From Tardiphaga sp. (GTDB lineage: Bacteria; Pseudomonadota; Alphaproteobacteria; Rhizobiales; Xanthobacteraceae): a stretch of DNA of 9,293 bases. Both the position numbers and the translations under genes were made by a program. Position 1 is the stretch's first letter. Every line of letters begins with the position of its first letter. Shown here in pieces: positions 1 to 6,974 of the stretch. Location: NCBI GenBank assembly GCA_028290765.1, contig JAQGJF010000271.1:1-9293 (forward strand). The letters are read 5' to 3'. The notes under the pieces are model-generated. The model was not told where the DNA came from. It searched no databases and was given only the letters and a program-made list of their open reading frames with translations.

Positions 1-265
1 TGGTCTGTACGACGCGCTCGATATCCTCGCTGCGGGTGAGATCGCCGAGAATTTTCAGCGTGCGAACGCCATGCGCCTCCGCAATTGCGCCCGCGACGTC
101 GGTCAGCGTCTGAATGCCGCCGAATTCGGAAGGGCCGTGCTCGCGCATGCCATGCACCGCGATATCAGCGCCCAGCGCCGCGAGTTTCTCGGCAAAGGCG
201 CGTCCGAGCCCGCGGCCCGCACCGGTGACGAGCGCGACCTGACCTTCCAGCATGCGAGTTGGCAT
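1..265 (-). CDS. SDR family NAD(P)-dependent oxidoreductase, N-terminal part (3' end beyond window)
   Basis: Reading the minus strand from the ATG at 265 gives MPTRMLEGQVALVTGAGRGL and continues as a Rossmann fold until the window edge, about 88 residues. The TGAGRGLG glycine-rich loop (residues 14-21) binds the NAD(P) cofactor and is typical of classical short-chain dehydrogenases. The stretch AVHGMREHGPSEFG follows the second strand, where cofactor preference is set. The catalytic Ser-Tyr-Lys region lies outside the window. Neither candidate start has a good Shine-Dalgarno sequence; the ATG at 253 (MLEGQVALVTG) is an equally reasonable start, and a GTG sits directly before 265. The gene begins 43 bases after dgoA on the same strand, so it is probably co-transcribed with dgoK-dgoA. 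A sugar or sugar-acid dehydrogenase role, for example galactose oxidation feeding the pathway, is an inference from position only; generic 3-oxoacyl-reductase-like annotation is equally possible. Confidence 0.88.
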   Translation of the reverse strand, partial: MPTRMLEGQVALVTGAGRGLGRAFAEKLAALGADIAVHGMREHGPSEFGGIQTLTDVAGAIAEAHGVRTLKILGDLTRSEDIERVVQT

Positions 266-308
266 CACATTAATCCGGTGGTTCGCGGAAAGACCGCTGT
301 CGCGATGA

Positions 309-926
309 TTACGCCGCGCTGGCGCGGTTGGCGGCGTCATAGGCCTGGACGATGTCGCGCGCGGCCTGCCGCAACTGCGCCACCGAACGGCCCGGCTGAT
401 AGAGCGCGGTGCCGATGCCAAAACCGTTGACCCCGGCGGCCAGCCAAATGGCGAAATTCGAAGGACCGGCGCCGCCCACCGCATAGACCTGGGTATCCGG
501 CGGCAGCACCGCGCGCATCGCCTTGATGCCTTCCGGTCCGATCACCGAGCACGGGAAGATCTTCAATCCGTCGGCGCCGGCTTTCAGCGCGGCAAAGCAC
601 TCCGACGGCGTCAGCACGCCGGGCCACGAGGCCAGCTTCTGCAGCTTGGTCTCCGTGACGACTTCGGCATCGAAGCTCGGGGAGACGATGATTTTGCCGC
701 CGGCATCGGCGACGTCGCGCACCTGCTGCGCGGTCAGCACGGTGCCCGCGCCGATCGTCGCCGCCGATCCGAATTTTTTGGCGAGCAGGCCGATGCTTTT
801 GAGCGGCTGCGGCGAGTTCAGCGGAATCTCGATCGTGGTCAGTCCGGCCTCGATCAGGGCTTCGCACACCGGCTCGGCTTCGTCGGGGCTGATGCCACGC
901 AGGATGGCGATGAGGTTGCGGTTCAT
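309..926 (-). CDS. dgoA: 2-dehydro-3-deoxy-6-phosphogalactonate aldolase
   Basis: This cytoplasmic class I aldolase splits 2-dehydro-3-deoxy-6-phosphogalactonate into pyruvate and D-glyceraldehyde 3-phosphate. The 205-residue protein is full length for the KDPG/KHG aldolase family and is a single TIM barrel. Visible signatures are AILRG (residues 7-11), TIEIPLNSP (31-39) with the catalytic glutamate E33, IGAGTVL (58-64), LKIFP (121-125) with the Schiff-base lysine K122, and the phosphate-binding VGGAGP (150-155). The EIPLNSP wording is closer to E. coli DgoA than to the KDPG aldolase Eda, and the adjacent dgoK supports the galactonate rather than the gluconate branch. The ATG start has GAAGGA six bases upstream. 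Its first bases overlap the dgoK stop as ATGA, which suggests translational coupling. The gene ends in TAA at 311-309. Confidence 0.95.
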   Translation of the reverse strand: MNRNLIAILRGISPDEAEPVCEALIEAGLTTIEIPLNSPQPLKSIGLLAKKFGSAATIGAGTVLTAQQVRDVADAGGKIIVSPSFDAEVVTETKLQKLASWPGVLTPSECFAALKAGADGLKIFPCSVIGPEGIKAMRAVLPPDTQVYAVGGAGPSNFAIWLAAGVNGFGIGTALYQPGRSVAQLRQAARDIVQAYDAANRASAA

Positions 927-1837
927 GCTGAATCCTTCGCAATATGGTGGTAGGCCGCTTTCAGCCCGGTCAGTGTAACATGGGTGGCGTCGGTCATGCG
1001 CGGCGCCTGGCCGAGCGCGCGAAGGCCATCGGCATAGGTTTCCGCCTGCGGGCCGTTGCCGACGATCAGGACCGTCTGGTCCTGCCAGTAGTTTCGCGCC
1101 GCCGCCAATTCAGTACCGATCAGCGTTCCGGACAAGCGCGCCTTGGCCATTGCCGGGTCAAGGCTGGCGACGAGTCCTTGCGCGCGAATGCCGAACAGCC
1201 GTTCGGCGAACGTGTTGGATTCCGAGTCCATCGACTGGACGACTCTGGCGAACTCGGCCTCGTCCAGTTCTGCGTCACTCAGGCTGTGGCGAAGCACCGA
1301 CTGCGTGGCCAGGAGGTTGAACAGCTCGCCGGTCATGAAGGTCTTGAAGTGGACGATTTCGCCCCCGGAGATCCGCACCCATTTGGTGTGCGTACCCGGC
1401 AGGCAGAGCGTTCCCTCGAATCCCGGATCGTCCGCCAGAAGGCCTGCAATCTGGGTCTCCTCGCCGCGCATTACGTCCGGGCTGGGCTCGATCTGCTTGA
1501 TCCCCGGCAACACTTTGACGGATAGCCGCGGATCGCGCGTCACGGGGCTGGCGATCGCGTCGGAAAAAACCGGCCGGCACGGCGCCTGCCGGTAAGGCGC
1601 CTCGACCCAGCCCTGCCGCGCGCCGACCATGCCGCACGCCATGACGATGGTCTTGCGATCCGGGGGCAGCCACGCGCCGACCAGGTCGAGCAGCGCCGGC
1701 TCGAAACCGGCACGGTCGAGCTTGCCCATGCCATTGTCGGAGGAGGCTTCCGCGACGACTTGGCCGTTGGGGCCGATCCCCCAGGCCCGCAGGTTGGAGG
1801 TGCCCCAGTCCAGCGCGATCCAGGCGACAGCTTGCAA
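923..1837 (-). CDS. dgoK: 2-dehydro-3-deoxygalactonokinase
   Basis: This kinase phosphorylates 2-dehydro-3-deoxygalactonate with ATP to give the substrate of the DgoA aldolase encoded directly downstream. The 304 residues match the DgoK family length. Family motifs in order are ALDWGTSNLRAW (residues 8-19, N-terminal phosphate-binding loop of the ASKHA sugar-kinase fold), GMVGARQGWVEAPY (69-82), RGEETQ (124-129), LPGTHTKWV (146-154), MTGELF (168-173), GTLIGTE (237-243) and IVGNG (258-262). The start codon is TTG at 1837. It is supported by GGAAAGGA seven bases upstream and places the DWGTS motif where the family has it. The TGA stop overlaps the dgoA ATG by 4 bases. The gap to the upstream MFS gene is 86 bases, long enough for a separate promoter, but I could not identify one with confidence. 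Confidence 0.95.
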   Translation of the reverse strand: MQAVAWIALDWGTSNLRAWGIGPNGQVVAEASSDNGMGKLDRAGFEPALLDLVGAWLPPDRKTIVMACGMVGARQGWVEAPYRQAPCRPVFSDAIASPVTRDPRLSVKVLPGIKQIEPSPDVMRGEETQIAGLLADDPGFEGTLCLPGTHTKWVRISGGEIVHFKTFMTGELFNLLATQSVLRHSLSDAELDEAEFARVVQSMDSESNTFAERLFGIRAQGLVASLDPAMAKARLSGTLIGTELAAARNYWQDQTVLIVGNGPQAETYADGLRALGQAPRMTDATHVTLTGLKAAYHHIAKDSA

Positions 1838-1844
1838 CGAAAAA

Positions 1845-1852
1845 TCCTTTCC
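1845..1852 (-). promoter_or_regulatory. Ribosome binding site for the TTG start of dgoK
   Basis: Read on the minus strand this is GGAAAGGA, followed by seven bases and then TTG at 1837. It is purine-rich and well spaced. It decides the rare TTG start, because no in-frame ATG or GTG upstream gives a plausible DgoK N-terminus. Confidence 0.6.
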
Positions 1853-1923
1853 TTCCGATCAGCGAACGGCGGGCCGCCCACACGGATGGACTATATGAAT
1901 TTTCCCGGCGGAGCGCATGGTGA

Positions 1924-3357
1924 TTATTCCGCCGCTTTCGGCTCGGCGGCCTGCTGCGGTGCAAGCTTGCGAAGCCGGATGTTATTGCCGGCGTCAGACG
2001 GCAGCTTCAGCACATCCAGCACCGAGAACAGCGTCAGGACACCGATCACGACGAACGTCATCTGGAACGCAAACAGGGAGAAGGAGCCCGGCGGATCCTG
2101 ATGCACCAGGCCGCCGACGCGCAGCAGTGCGGCGCCGAACGCGATCCCCATGCCCATGGTGGCCTGCAGCACGATGCTGGTGAGGCTGTTGGCGGCGCTC
2201 ATCCGGTCCGGTGGAATGTCGGCGAAGGCCAGCGTGCTGATGGTGGTGAACTGCATCGATCGCGTCATGCCGCTGAAGAACAGCAGGGCGGCGGTGAGCA
2301 TGACCGGCGTGTTGGGCGTCAGCAACGCGCAGCCCATGATGCCGGCGGCGTTGAGGATGCCGTTGACGATCATGGTTGTCTTGAAGGTGAAGCGGCGCAG
2401 TACCGCCGTGGTGCCGAGCTTCATCAACAAATTGCCGGCAAACACCGCCAGCACCAGCGATCCGGACTCGACGGGATTGAGCTGGAACTGGAGCTGAAAC
2501 AATAGCGGCAGGATGAACGGCAAGGCACCGTTGGAAACGCGAAACAGCGATCCGCCGGCGATCGAAACCGCAAAGCTGCGGAACCGCATCCCCCAGAAGT
2601 CGAGCATCGGATGGGCATGGCGCCGGGCATGGACGATGGCGGCCGGTGCGAAGATCAGCGCCGCGACCACCCACGGCAGTGCCGCGTGCCAGGCCGCGGC
2701 GCCACGGCTCAGGACCTCGATCGAATAGATCGTCGATACGCAGGCGGCACCGGTCAACAGGAAGCCGATCCCATCGAACGGCTTGCCGGTCTCGGTGCGG
2801 CCGGGCGGCACCAGCCGCAGCGCGATGGGCAGGGCGATCAGGCCGAGCGGGATGTTGAGGAAGAAGATCCACTGCCAGGAGAAATAATAGGTGATGAAGC
2901 CGCCGAGCGGCGGCCCGAGCACCGGCGCGGCGAGGCCCGGCCAGGTGATGGTGGCGATCGCGCTGATCAGATGGTGCTTTTCCGTGGCGCGCAGCACCAC
3001 CAGCCGCCCGACCGGCACCATCATCGCGCCGCCGACGCCCTGAAGAATTCTCGCCAGCGTATAGGCGGTGAGGCTGGTACTGAAGCCGCACAGCGCCGAG
3101 CCGATGGTGAAGATGGCAATGGCGGAGCCGAAGATCGTCCGCGCGCCGAAGCGGTCGGTCATCCAGCCGCTGATCGGGATCAGCACCGCCAGCGTCAGCA
3201 CATAGGCGGTGATGCCGATATTGATGTCGACCGGATCGACGCCGAAACTCCGCGCCATTTCCGGCACCGCGGTCACCACCACGGTGGCGTCGAGATTCTC
3301 CATGAAAAAGGCGCCGGCCACCAGCCAGACGATCGGCGAAGTGCGAGGAAGCTGCAT
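1924..3357 (-). CDS. MFS transporter, DHA2 (EmrB/QacA, MdtD-like) family
   Basis: This is an inner-membrane secondary transporter, predicted to export small molecules by proton antiport. The 477-residue protein is almost wholly hydrophobic, with about 14 likely membrane segments as in DHA2 proteins. Motif D1 is seen as NLDATVVVTAVPEM (residues 21-34), motif A as GWMTDRFGARTIF (64-76) between segments 2 and 3, motif B as RILQGVGGAMMVP (103-115), and antiporter motif C as VLGPPLGG (146-153), followed by SWQWIFFLNIPLG. Motif C marks drug/proton antiporters rather than sugar-acid symporters such as DgoT, so a role in galactonate uptake is not supported. The ATG at 3357 has no clear Shine-Dalgarno sequence but gives the usual N-terminus just before segment 1. 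The charged tail (residues 452-477) is cytoplasmic. The true substrate is unknown. Confidence 0.9.
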   Translation of the reverse strand: MQLPRTSPIVWLVAGAFFMENLDATVVVTAVPEMARSFGVDPVDINIGITAYVLTLAVLIPISGWMTDRFGARTIFGSAIAIFTIGSALCGFSTSLTAYTLARILQGVGGAMMVPVGRLVVLRATEKHHLISAIATITWPGLAAPVLGPPLGGFITYYFSWQWIFFLNIPLGLIALPIALRLVPPGRTETGKPFDGIGFLLTGAACVSTIYSIEVLSRGAAAWHAALPWVVAALIFAPAAIVHARRHAHPMLDFWGMRFRSFAVSIAGGSLFRVSNGALPFILPLLFQLQFQLNPVESGSLVLAVFAGNLLMKLGTTAVLRRFTFKTTMIVNGILNAAGIMGCALLTPNTPVMLTAALLFFSGMTRSMQFTTISTLAFADIPPDRMSAANSLTSIVLQATMGMGIAFGAALLRVGGLVHQDPPGSFSLFAFQMTFVVIGVLTLFSVLDVLKLPSDAGNNIRLRKLAPQQAAEPKAAE

Positions 3358-3393
3358 GAGGGGTGGTCAGCCTGGGTCAGAAGGGTCTGTATC

Positions 3394-3410
3394 GGAATTA
3401 TCCAAATTCC
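3394..3410. promoter_or_regulatory. Inverted repeat upstream of the MFS gene, possible operator
   Basis: The sequence GGAATT-ATCCA-AATTCC is a perfect 6-base dyad with a 5-base spacer. It lies 37-53 bases before the MFS start codon, in an AT-rich patch where a promoter would be expected. No regulator gene is adjacent and I could not place convincing -35/-10 boxes, so this is a candidate from symmetry and position only. Confidence 0.3.
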
Positions 3411-3497
3411 CATCCGAAAGGGCATGGCTTTTTTCCTGCATCTCGACAAGGGCTGCCATTGCAGGGGCGATGTCCGGATTTGGGCGTTTGAATCATG

Positions 3498-3548
3498 TCC
3501 AAACCGGTGCCCTCAACGGCAAAGCCGGACAATCGGCATTCCTCGATG
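3498..3548 (+). repeat. Dispersed direct repeat, copy A
   Basis: This 51-base stretch aligns without gaps to 6975-7025 in the same orientation. The first 37 bases match at 34 positions and the whole at 44 of 51. It lies in the 286-base gap between the MFS gene start and the substrate-binding protein stop. On the minus strand both copies read I-x-E-x-RLSGFAVEGT-x-L-(D/E). Two of the three core differences fall at third codon positions and are silent, hinting at descent from coding DNA. No terminal inverted repeats or transposase are present, so I do not call it an insertion sequence. Confidence 0.7.
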
Positions 3549-3643
3549 CGGCCCCGACAGCACAGGGCCCCAGTACCGCGTAGATGCCTCCTTCAGCCAA
3601 CCCCGGCGATAGATCAGCTTTTGATCACCATCGCTGGCAGAGC

Positions 3644-4843
3644 TTAATCCAGCGGCCGCCATTTACGGACTTCGGCGTCGGATGGCTGGAACGAACTGCC
3701 GTCCTTGTAGACGTAGTCCGTCATGACGCCCTTGCCGTCTTCGATCCCGGTATGGCCGACATAAAGTCCGAGCGTCGCCTGATGGTCGATGCCGCGAAAC
3801 GTGACTGGTCCAGCGGTGCTGTCGAAGGTCAGGTCGGCGAAGGCTGTGATCAGCTTTTCGCTGTCGGTCGATCCGGCCTTGGCTATACCGGCGATCAGCG
3901 CCTTGCCGGTGGCATATCCGACCAGTGAAGCCATTCGCGGATAGCTTTTGAATTTGGTCTGATAATCCCGCAGGAACGCTTCGTGCGCGGGCGTCTTGAT
4001 CAAGTACCAGGGGTAGCCCGTGACGATCCAATTTTTGGGCGCGTCGTCCTTCAGCGGATCAAGATATTCTGGCTCGCCCGTGAGCAGGCTGACGACGTCG
4101 CGCTTTTCGAAAACGCCGCGGCTGTTGGCCTCTCGAACGAATTTTGCGAGATCGGGCCCGAACAGCACATTGAAAATCGCATCGGGTTTGGCATCGTCGA
4201 GCGCCTGGGCGATCGATCCGGCTTCGATCTTGCCGAGCGGAGGCGCAATATCCGCGACGAATTCGACATCGGGCTGTTGTTGCTTCAGCAGCGTCTTGAA
4301 TGTCGCGACCGCCGACTGGCCATATTCATAATTCGGATAGACCAGCGCCCAGCGCTTCTTCTTCAGCTTGACGGCTTCCGGCACCAGCGCGGCAGCGTGG
4401 GTGTAGGTCGAAGGGCGCAGCCGATAAGTGTATCGGTTGCCGTTTTCCCAGATCAGCTTGTCCGTCAGTGGTGCCGAAGCGAGAAAGAATATCTTGCGCT
4501 GCTTGGCGAAGTCGGCGACGGCGAGCCCGACATGGCTTAGGATCGTGCCGGTCAGGATGTCGATCTTTTCGCGCAGGATCAACTCGTCTGCTGCACGCAC
4601 TGCGTCGCTGGGATTGGCGCCGTCGTCACGATAGATCACCTCGAGCTGCTTGCCGATAACGCCGCCGGCGGCATTGGCCTCCGCGATAGCCAGATCGAGG
4701 CCGTTGCGATACGGCTGCGTGTTGGCAACCATCGCCTTGTAGCTGTTGACGTCGCCAATCTTGATGACGTCTTCCGCATTCACCGCGGTACCTGCCAAAT
4801 TCAGCAATAGGAGCGTCAGCAACGTTTTCGTCGAAAAGGTCAT
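3644..4843 (-). CDS. ABC transporter substrate-binding protein, branched-chain amino acid (LivK/Peripla_BP_6) type
   Basis: This is predicted to be a soluble periplasmic binding protein that captures a small ligand for an ABC importer. Residues 1-23 form a Sec signal peptide with a hydrophobic core (LLTLLLLNLAG) and a VNA|ED cleavage site; there is no lipobox cysteine. The mature part begins IKIGDVNSY and has the periplasmic-binding fold type I. GLDLAIAEANAAGGVIGKQL (residues 48-67) and the RDDGANPSDAVRAADELI region (72-89) are strongly characteristic, followed by WALVYPNYEYGQSAV (165-179) and a second lobe. The 399 residues are normal for the family. An AAGGAG ribosome binding site lies six bases before the ATG. 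The oxygenase gene ends 75 bases upstream on the same strand, so the two are probably one transcript. No permease or ATPase gene occurs in the window. LivK-like proteins near oxygenases often bind aromatic acids rather than amino acids, but the ligand cannot be read from the sequence. Confidence 0.92.
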   Translation of the reverse strand: MTFSTKTLLTLLLLNLAGTAVNAEDVIKIGDVNSYKAMVANTQPYRNGLDLAIAEANAAGGVIGKQLEVIYRDDGANPSDAVRAADELILREKIDILTGTILSHVGLAVADFAKQRKIFFLASAPLTDKLIWENGNRYTYRLRPSTYTHAAALVPEAVKLKKKRWALVYPNYEYGQSAVATFKTLLKQQQPDVEFVADIAPPLGKIEAGSIAQALDDAKPDAIFNVLFGPDLAKFVREANSRGVFEKRDVVSLLTGEPEYLDPLKDDAPKNWIVTGYPWYLIKTPAHEAFLRDYQTKFKSYPRMASLVGYATGKALIAGIAKAGSTDSEKLITAFADLTFDSTAGPVTFRGIDHQATLGLYVGHTGIEDGKGVMTDYVYKDGSSFQPSDAEVRKWRPLD

Positions 4844-4889
4844 TCCCGTCTCCTTGCGTTAGTGTGCGGCGCGCATGGCGCGTTTGATG

Positions 4890-4919
4890 CAAGCGTGTTT
4901 CGGTCAAGCGTGTTTCGAT
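4890..4919. repeat. Two-copy 15-base tandem repeat at the 3' end of the oxygenase gene
   Basis: The units CAAGCGTGTTTCGGT (4890-4904) and CAAGCGTGTTTCGAT (4905-4919) differ at one base and abut directly. The second unit ends on the last base of the oxygenase stop codon, so the duplication lies in the spacer between that gene and the substrate-binding protein gene. A weaker third copy may follow toward 4877. It looks like a recent slippage duplication; a role in mRNA processing is possible but unsupported. Confidence 0.8.
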
Positions 4920-6004
4920 CAGGCGATCGCCGCCATCGGTTCAGCCTTTTCTTGTTTGATTATCCGGTCGACCATCCGGCGCATGCGGATCGGTGCGCCG
5001 TCGATCGCGATCCGCAGCTGACGTCGCGTGCGCGGCTCGCGCTCGTTCTGATGAATCGCCTCGAGAATTTCCTTGTCCTCGTTGAAGGCGATGCGAAACT
5101 GGTCGGACAGACGACGATTAGTGTCGTCATCTGCCTGGAAATTTTTCACGTACAGCCAGTGGTCGATGCAGTTGTTCTCGTCGACCGGCGTGATGAAGTG
5201 GCAGGCGAAGATCTGGATGCAGTCGTCGCGCTTGCCCTCCGGCGCCCCCGTGCCGGTGGCCGCGCTGCCGAAGTCGATCACCGCGATACTGGGCGCATGG
5301 TAATGATAATAATGCCAGCGATCGACATGGCCGGTGAAGTTGCCAAATTTCTGAAACAGCGGAATCGCCGGTGCATCGATGATCCAGCGCCACGTCACCA
5401 GGTAATCGTCGCGGCGCTGCTCGGTCTCGACAGGAATTTCCTCGCCGGCGGAACTGCCAAGCGTCGAGAGATGCACGAAGCTGACATGGGCGGGGTCGCA
5501 CAAATTGTCGGCCAGGTTGAGATAGTTGCAGCCGATGTGAAGCGCGTCGCCCTCGACGGCGTTCCAGGCCGGATCGGAGAATTGCGCCAGATCGTAGATT
5601 TTGGCCGGATCAGCCAGCGCCGGGTTGCCCATCCAGATCCAGATCAGGCCCATTTTCTCGAAGACAGGAAAGCTGCGCACCTTTGCATTGGCCGGAATCG
5701 ACTTTTGCCCGGGAATACGGACGCAGCGGCCGGTCGCGCCGTCGAAAGTCAGCCCGTGATAGCCGCATTCGAGCGCCGAGCCCCTGACCCGGCCCATCGA
5801 CAGCGGCGCAAGCCGGTGCGGACAGGCATCCTCCAGCGCGTGAATCTCGCCGTCTTCGGCGCGGTACAGGGCAACGAGTTCGCCGAGAATGCGACGCTGT
5901 ATTGGTTTGTCCGTCACGTCGCGCGACCAGGTTGCGGGATACCAGGTGTCGCGGACATAGGCGTTGGGCTGGGGGGCGGGCAGGGTCTGGTCTCGTTCAA
6001 GCAT
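4919..6004 (-). CDS. Rieske [2Fe-2S] aromatic ring-hydroxylating oxygenase, alpha subunit (VanA/DdmC-like)
   Basis: This is the terminal oxygenase of a Rieske non-heme iron system, using O2 and two electrons to hydroxylate an aromatic ring or demethylate a methoxy or N-methyl group. Residues are counted from the ATG at 6004. The N-terminal Rieske domain carries CPH (C61, H63) and CGYH (C80, H83), the cysteine-histidine ligands of the cluster. The catalytic domain carries DNLCDPAHVSFVH, with D170 as the likely electron-bridge residue and H173 and H178 as iron ligands. Distal EDKEILEA supplies D310, the expected third ligand as in dicamba monooxygenase. The 361-residue length fits the single-subunit VanA/DdmC/phthalate oxygenase group rather than the larger alpha subunits of naphthalene-type enzymes. 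An upstream ATG at 6010 is also open, but GGAG lies only two bases from it and eight from 6004, so 6004 is preferred. No ferredoxin or reductase partner is nearby. The substrate is unknown. Confidence 0.92.
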   Translation of the reverse strand: MLERDQTLPAPQPNAYVRDTWYPATWSRDVTDKPIQRRILGELVALYRAEDGEIHALEDACPHRLAPLSMGRVRGSALECGYHGLTFDGATGRCVRIPGQKSIPANAKVRSFPVFEKMGLIWIWMGNPALADPAKIYDLAQFSDPAWNAVEGDALHIGCNYLNLADNLCDPAHVSFVHLSTLGSSAGEEIPVETEQRRDDYLVTWRWIIDAPAIPLFQKFGNFTGHVDRWHYYHYHAPSIAVIDFGSAATGTGAPEGKRDDCIQIFACHFITPVDENNCIDHWLYVKNFQADDDTNRRLSDQFRIAFNEDKEILEAIHQNEREPRTRRQLRIAIDGAPIRMRRMVDRIIKQEKAEPMAAIA

Positions 6005-6047
6005 CGCCATTGCTCCAGGATCGGTTAAAGGGGGGCTTTCCTATTTA

Positions 6048-6074
6048 TTGAAGTGAACACTTAACAAATATAGA
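6048..6074 (+). promoter_or_regulatory. Divergent control region with TetR-type operator dyad and possible promoter
   Basis: The 182-base gap between the oxygenase start (6004, minus) and the TetR start (6187, plus) contains an AT-rich patch centred on AAGTG-AA-CACTT (6051-6062), a perfect 5-base dyad with a 2-base centre. On the plus strand TTGAAG (6048-6053) and TATAGA (6069-6074) could be -35 and -10 boxes with a short 15-base spacer, which would put the dyad across the promoter as expected for repression. No confident minus-strand promoter was found, though the same patch must serve the oxygenase. A smaller dyad, CAAT-A-ATTG, lies at 6100-6108. TetR regulators commonly bind such divergent dyads; binding here is inferred. 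Confidence 0.5.
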
Positions 6075-6186
6075 ACCGTTGCCGGTTGGCCGTCCAGCTC
6101 AATAATTGTTCGAAACCGTGCAGGCTTGTGGCAGGCGTTGCGGCAGCGCATAGAGGAAGCGATCGGGAAGCAAGGGAATCGCTGAA

Positions 6187-6960
6187 ATGGCCGAAAAACC
6201 CGCCGTTGCCGCGGCTGTCGTGACTCGCCGCGGTGCAGCGGCTGAGGCCAAGTCGGGAGGCCGGCCGGCCTGGCCGATGCCGGCAAGCAAGGCAGCCGTG
6301 CCCAAAAAGCGCGCGCGGCGCGGTCGGCCGAAACTCGTCGACGGCGGCATCATCCGGAAGAACATTCTCGACGCGGCGATCCGGATTTTCGCCGAGCGCG
6401 GCCTGAGCGGCGCACGGATCGCGACGATCTCGAAGCTGGCGCGTTCCAACGATCGGATGATCTATTACTATTTCGGCAGCAAGGAGAAGCTGTACATCGC
6501 CGTGCTGGAGACGCTGTACCGCAACATGACCGATGCCGAACGTGAGCTGGCGCTGGATCTGACCGATCCGATGGATGCGCTGCGCCGCCTCGCCCGCTTC
6601 ACCATGCAGCACTACGTCGATCATCCCGAGATGATCACCGTGCTTAACAACGAGAACCTCCACCGCGGCCGCCACGTCTCGAAGGCCAAAAGCCTCAAGC
6701 GGCTGTCGTCGCCGGCGCTGGAACTTGTCGAGAAGATCGTCAGCCGCGGGATTGCGGAGGGCGTGTTTCGCGATGATGTCGAGTCGCGGCAACTCTACAT
6801 CGCGATCATGTCGCTAAATTATTTCTACGTCTCGAATCGCTGGACGCTAACGGCGTTTCTCGGCCACGATCTGATGGCCGCCGATGAACTCGCCGGCTGG
6901 CAGGACTGGGTCTGGAAGATGATCGAGCGCTCCGTCTCGCCCCGCGGGGCGGCCCACTGA
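6187..6960 (+). CDS. TetR/AcrR family transcriptional regulator
   Basis: This is a predicted cytoplasmic DNA-binding repressor that responds to a small ligand. The helix-turn-helix domain spans about residues 56-103: NILDAAIRIFAERGLSG, then the turn and recognition helix IATISKLARSNDRMIYYYFG, then SKEKLYIAVLE, the classic TetR pattern. The C-terminal ligand and dimer domain (about 110-250) is helical and includes the distinctive NNENLHRGRH (154-163). A disordered N-terminal extension of about 50 residues, rich in Ala, Lys and Arg and ending KKRARRGRPK, makes the protein 257 residues, longer than the usual 190-220. AAGGGA lies nine bases before the ATG; the in-frame ATG at 6277 lacks a usable ribosome binding site, so the long form is preferred. 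Divergence from the oxygenase gene over a dyad suggests it controls that operon and itself. The ligand is unknown, probably the oxygenase substrate or product. Confidence 0.93.
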   Translation: MAEKPAVAAAVVTRRGAAAEAKSGGRPAWPMPASKAAVPKKRARRGRPKLVDGGIIRKNILDAAIRIFAERGLSGARIATISKLARSNDRMIYYYFGSKEKLYIAVLETLYRNMTDAERELALDLTDPMDALRRLARFTMQHYVDHPEMITVLNNENLHRGRHVSKAKSLKRLSSPALELVEKIVSRGIAEGVFRDDVESRQLYIAIMSLNYFYVSNRWTLTAFLGHDLMAADELAGWQDWVWKMIERSVSPRGAAH

Positions 6961-6974
6961 CGAAAGTCGATCGC

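Noticed and set aside
266..308. Small GCGG-TCTTT-CCGC hairpin between dgoA and the SDR gene, considered as a terminator
   Set aside because: The stem is only four base pairs with no T-run on the transcribed side, so read-through into the SDR gene is more likely.
2611..3612. 333-codon open frame on the plus strand
   Set aside because: It lies antisense to the MFS gene, which has clear family motifs; the translation is Arg/Asp/Gly-rich as expected of a shadow frame in GC-rich DNA.
3549..3643. GGCCC/GGGCC arms downstream of the binding-protein gene, considered as a terminator
   Set aside because: The arms are short, the loop is long, and there is no T-tract; they also lie partly in the decayed end of repeat copy A.
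6041..6792. Long minus-strand frames over the TetR gene and its leader
   Set aside because: They overlap a well-supported TetR gene and the divergent promoter, and their translations show no family features.
6939..6950. Perfect palindrome GCCCCGCGGGGC at the end of the TetR gene, considered as a terminator
   Set aside because: It is inside the coding sequence, has no loop and no following T-run.
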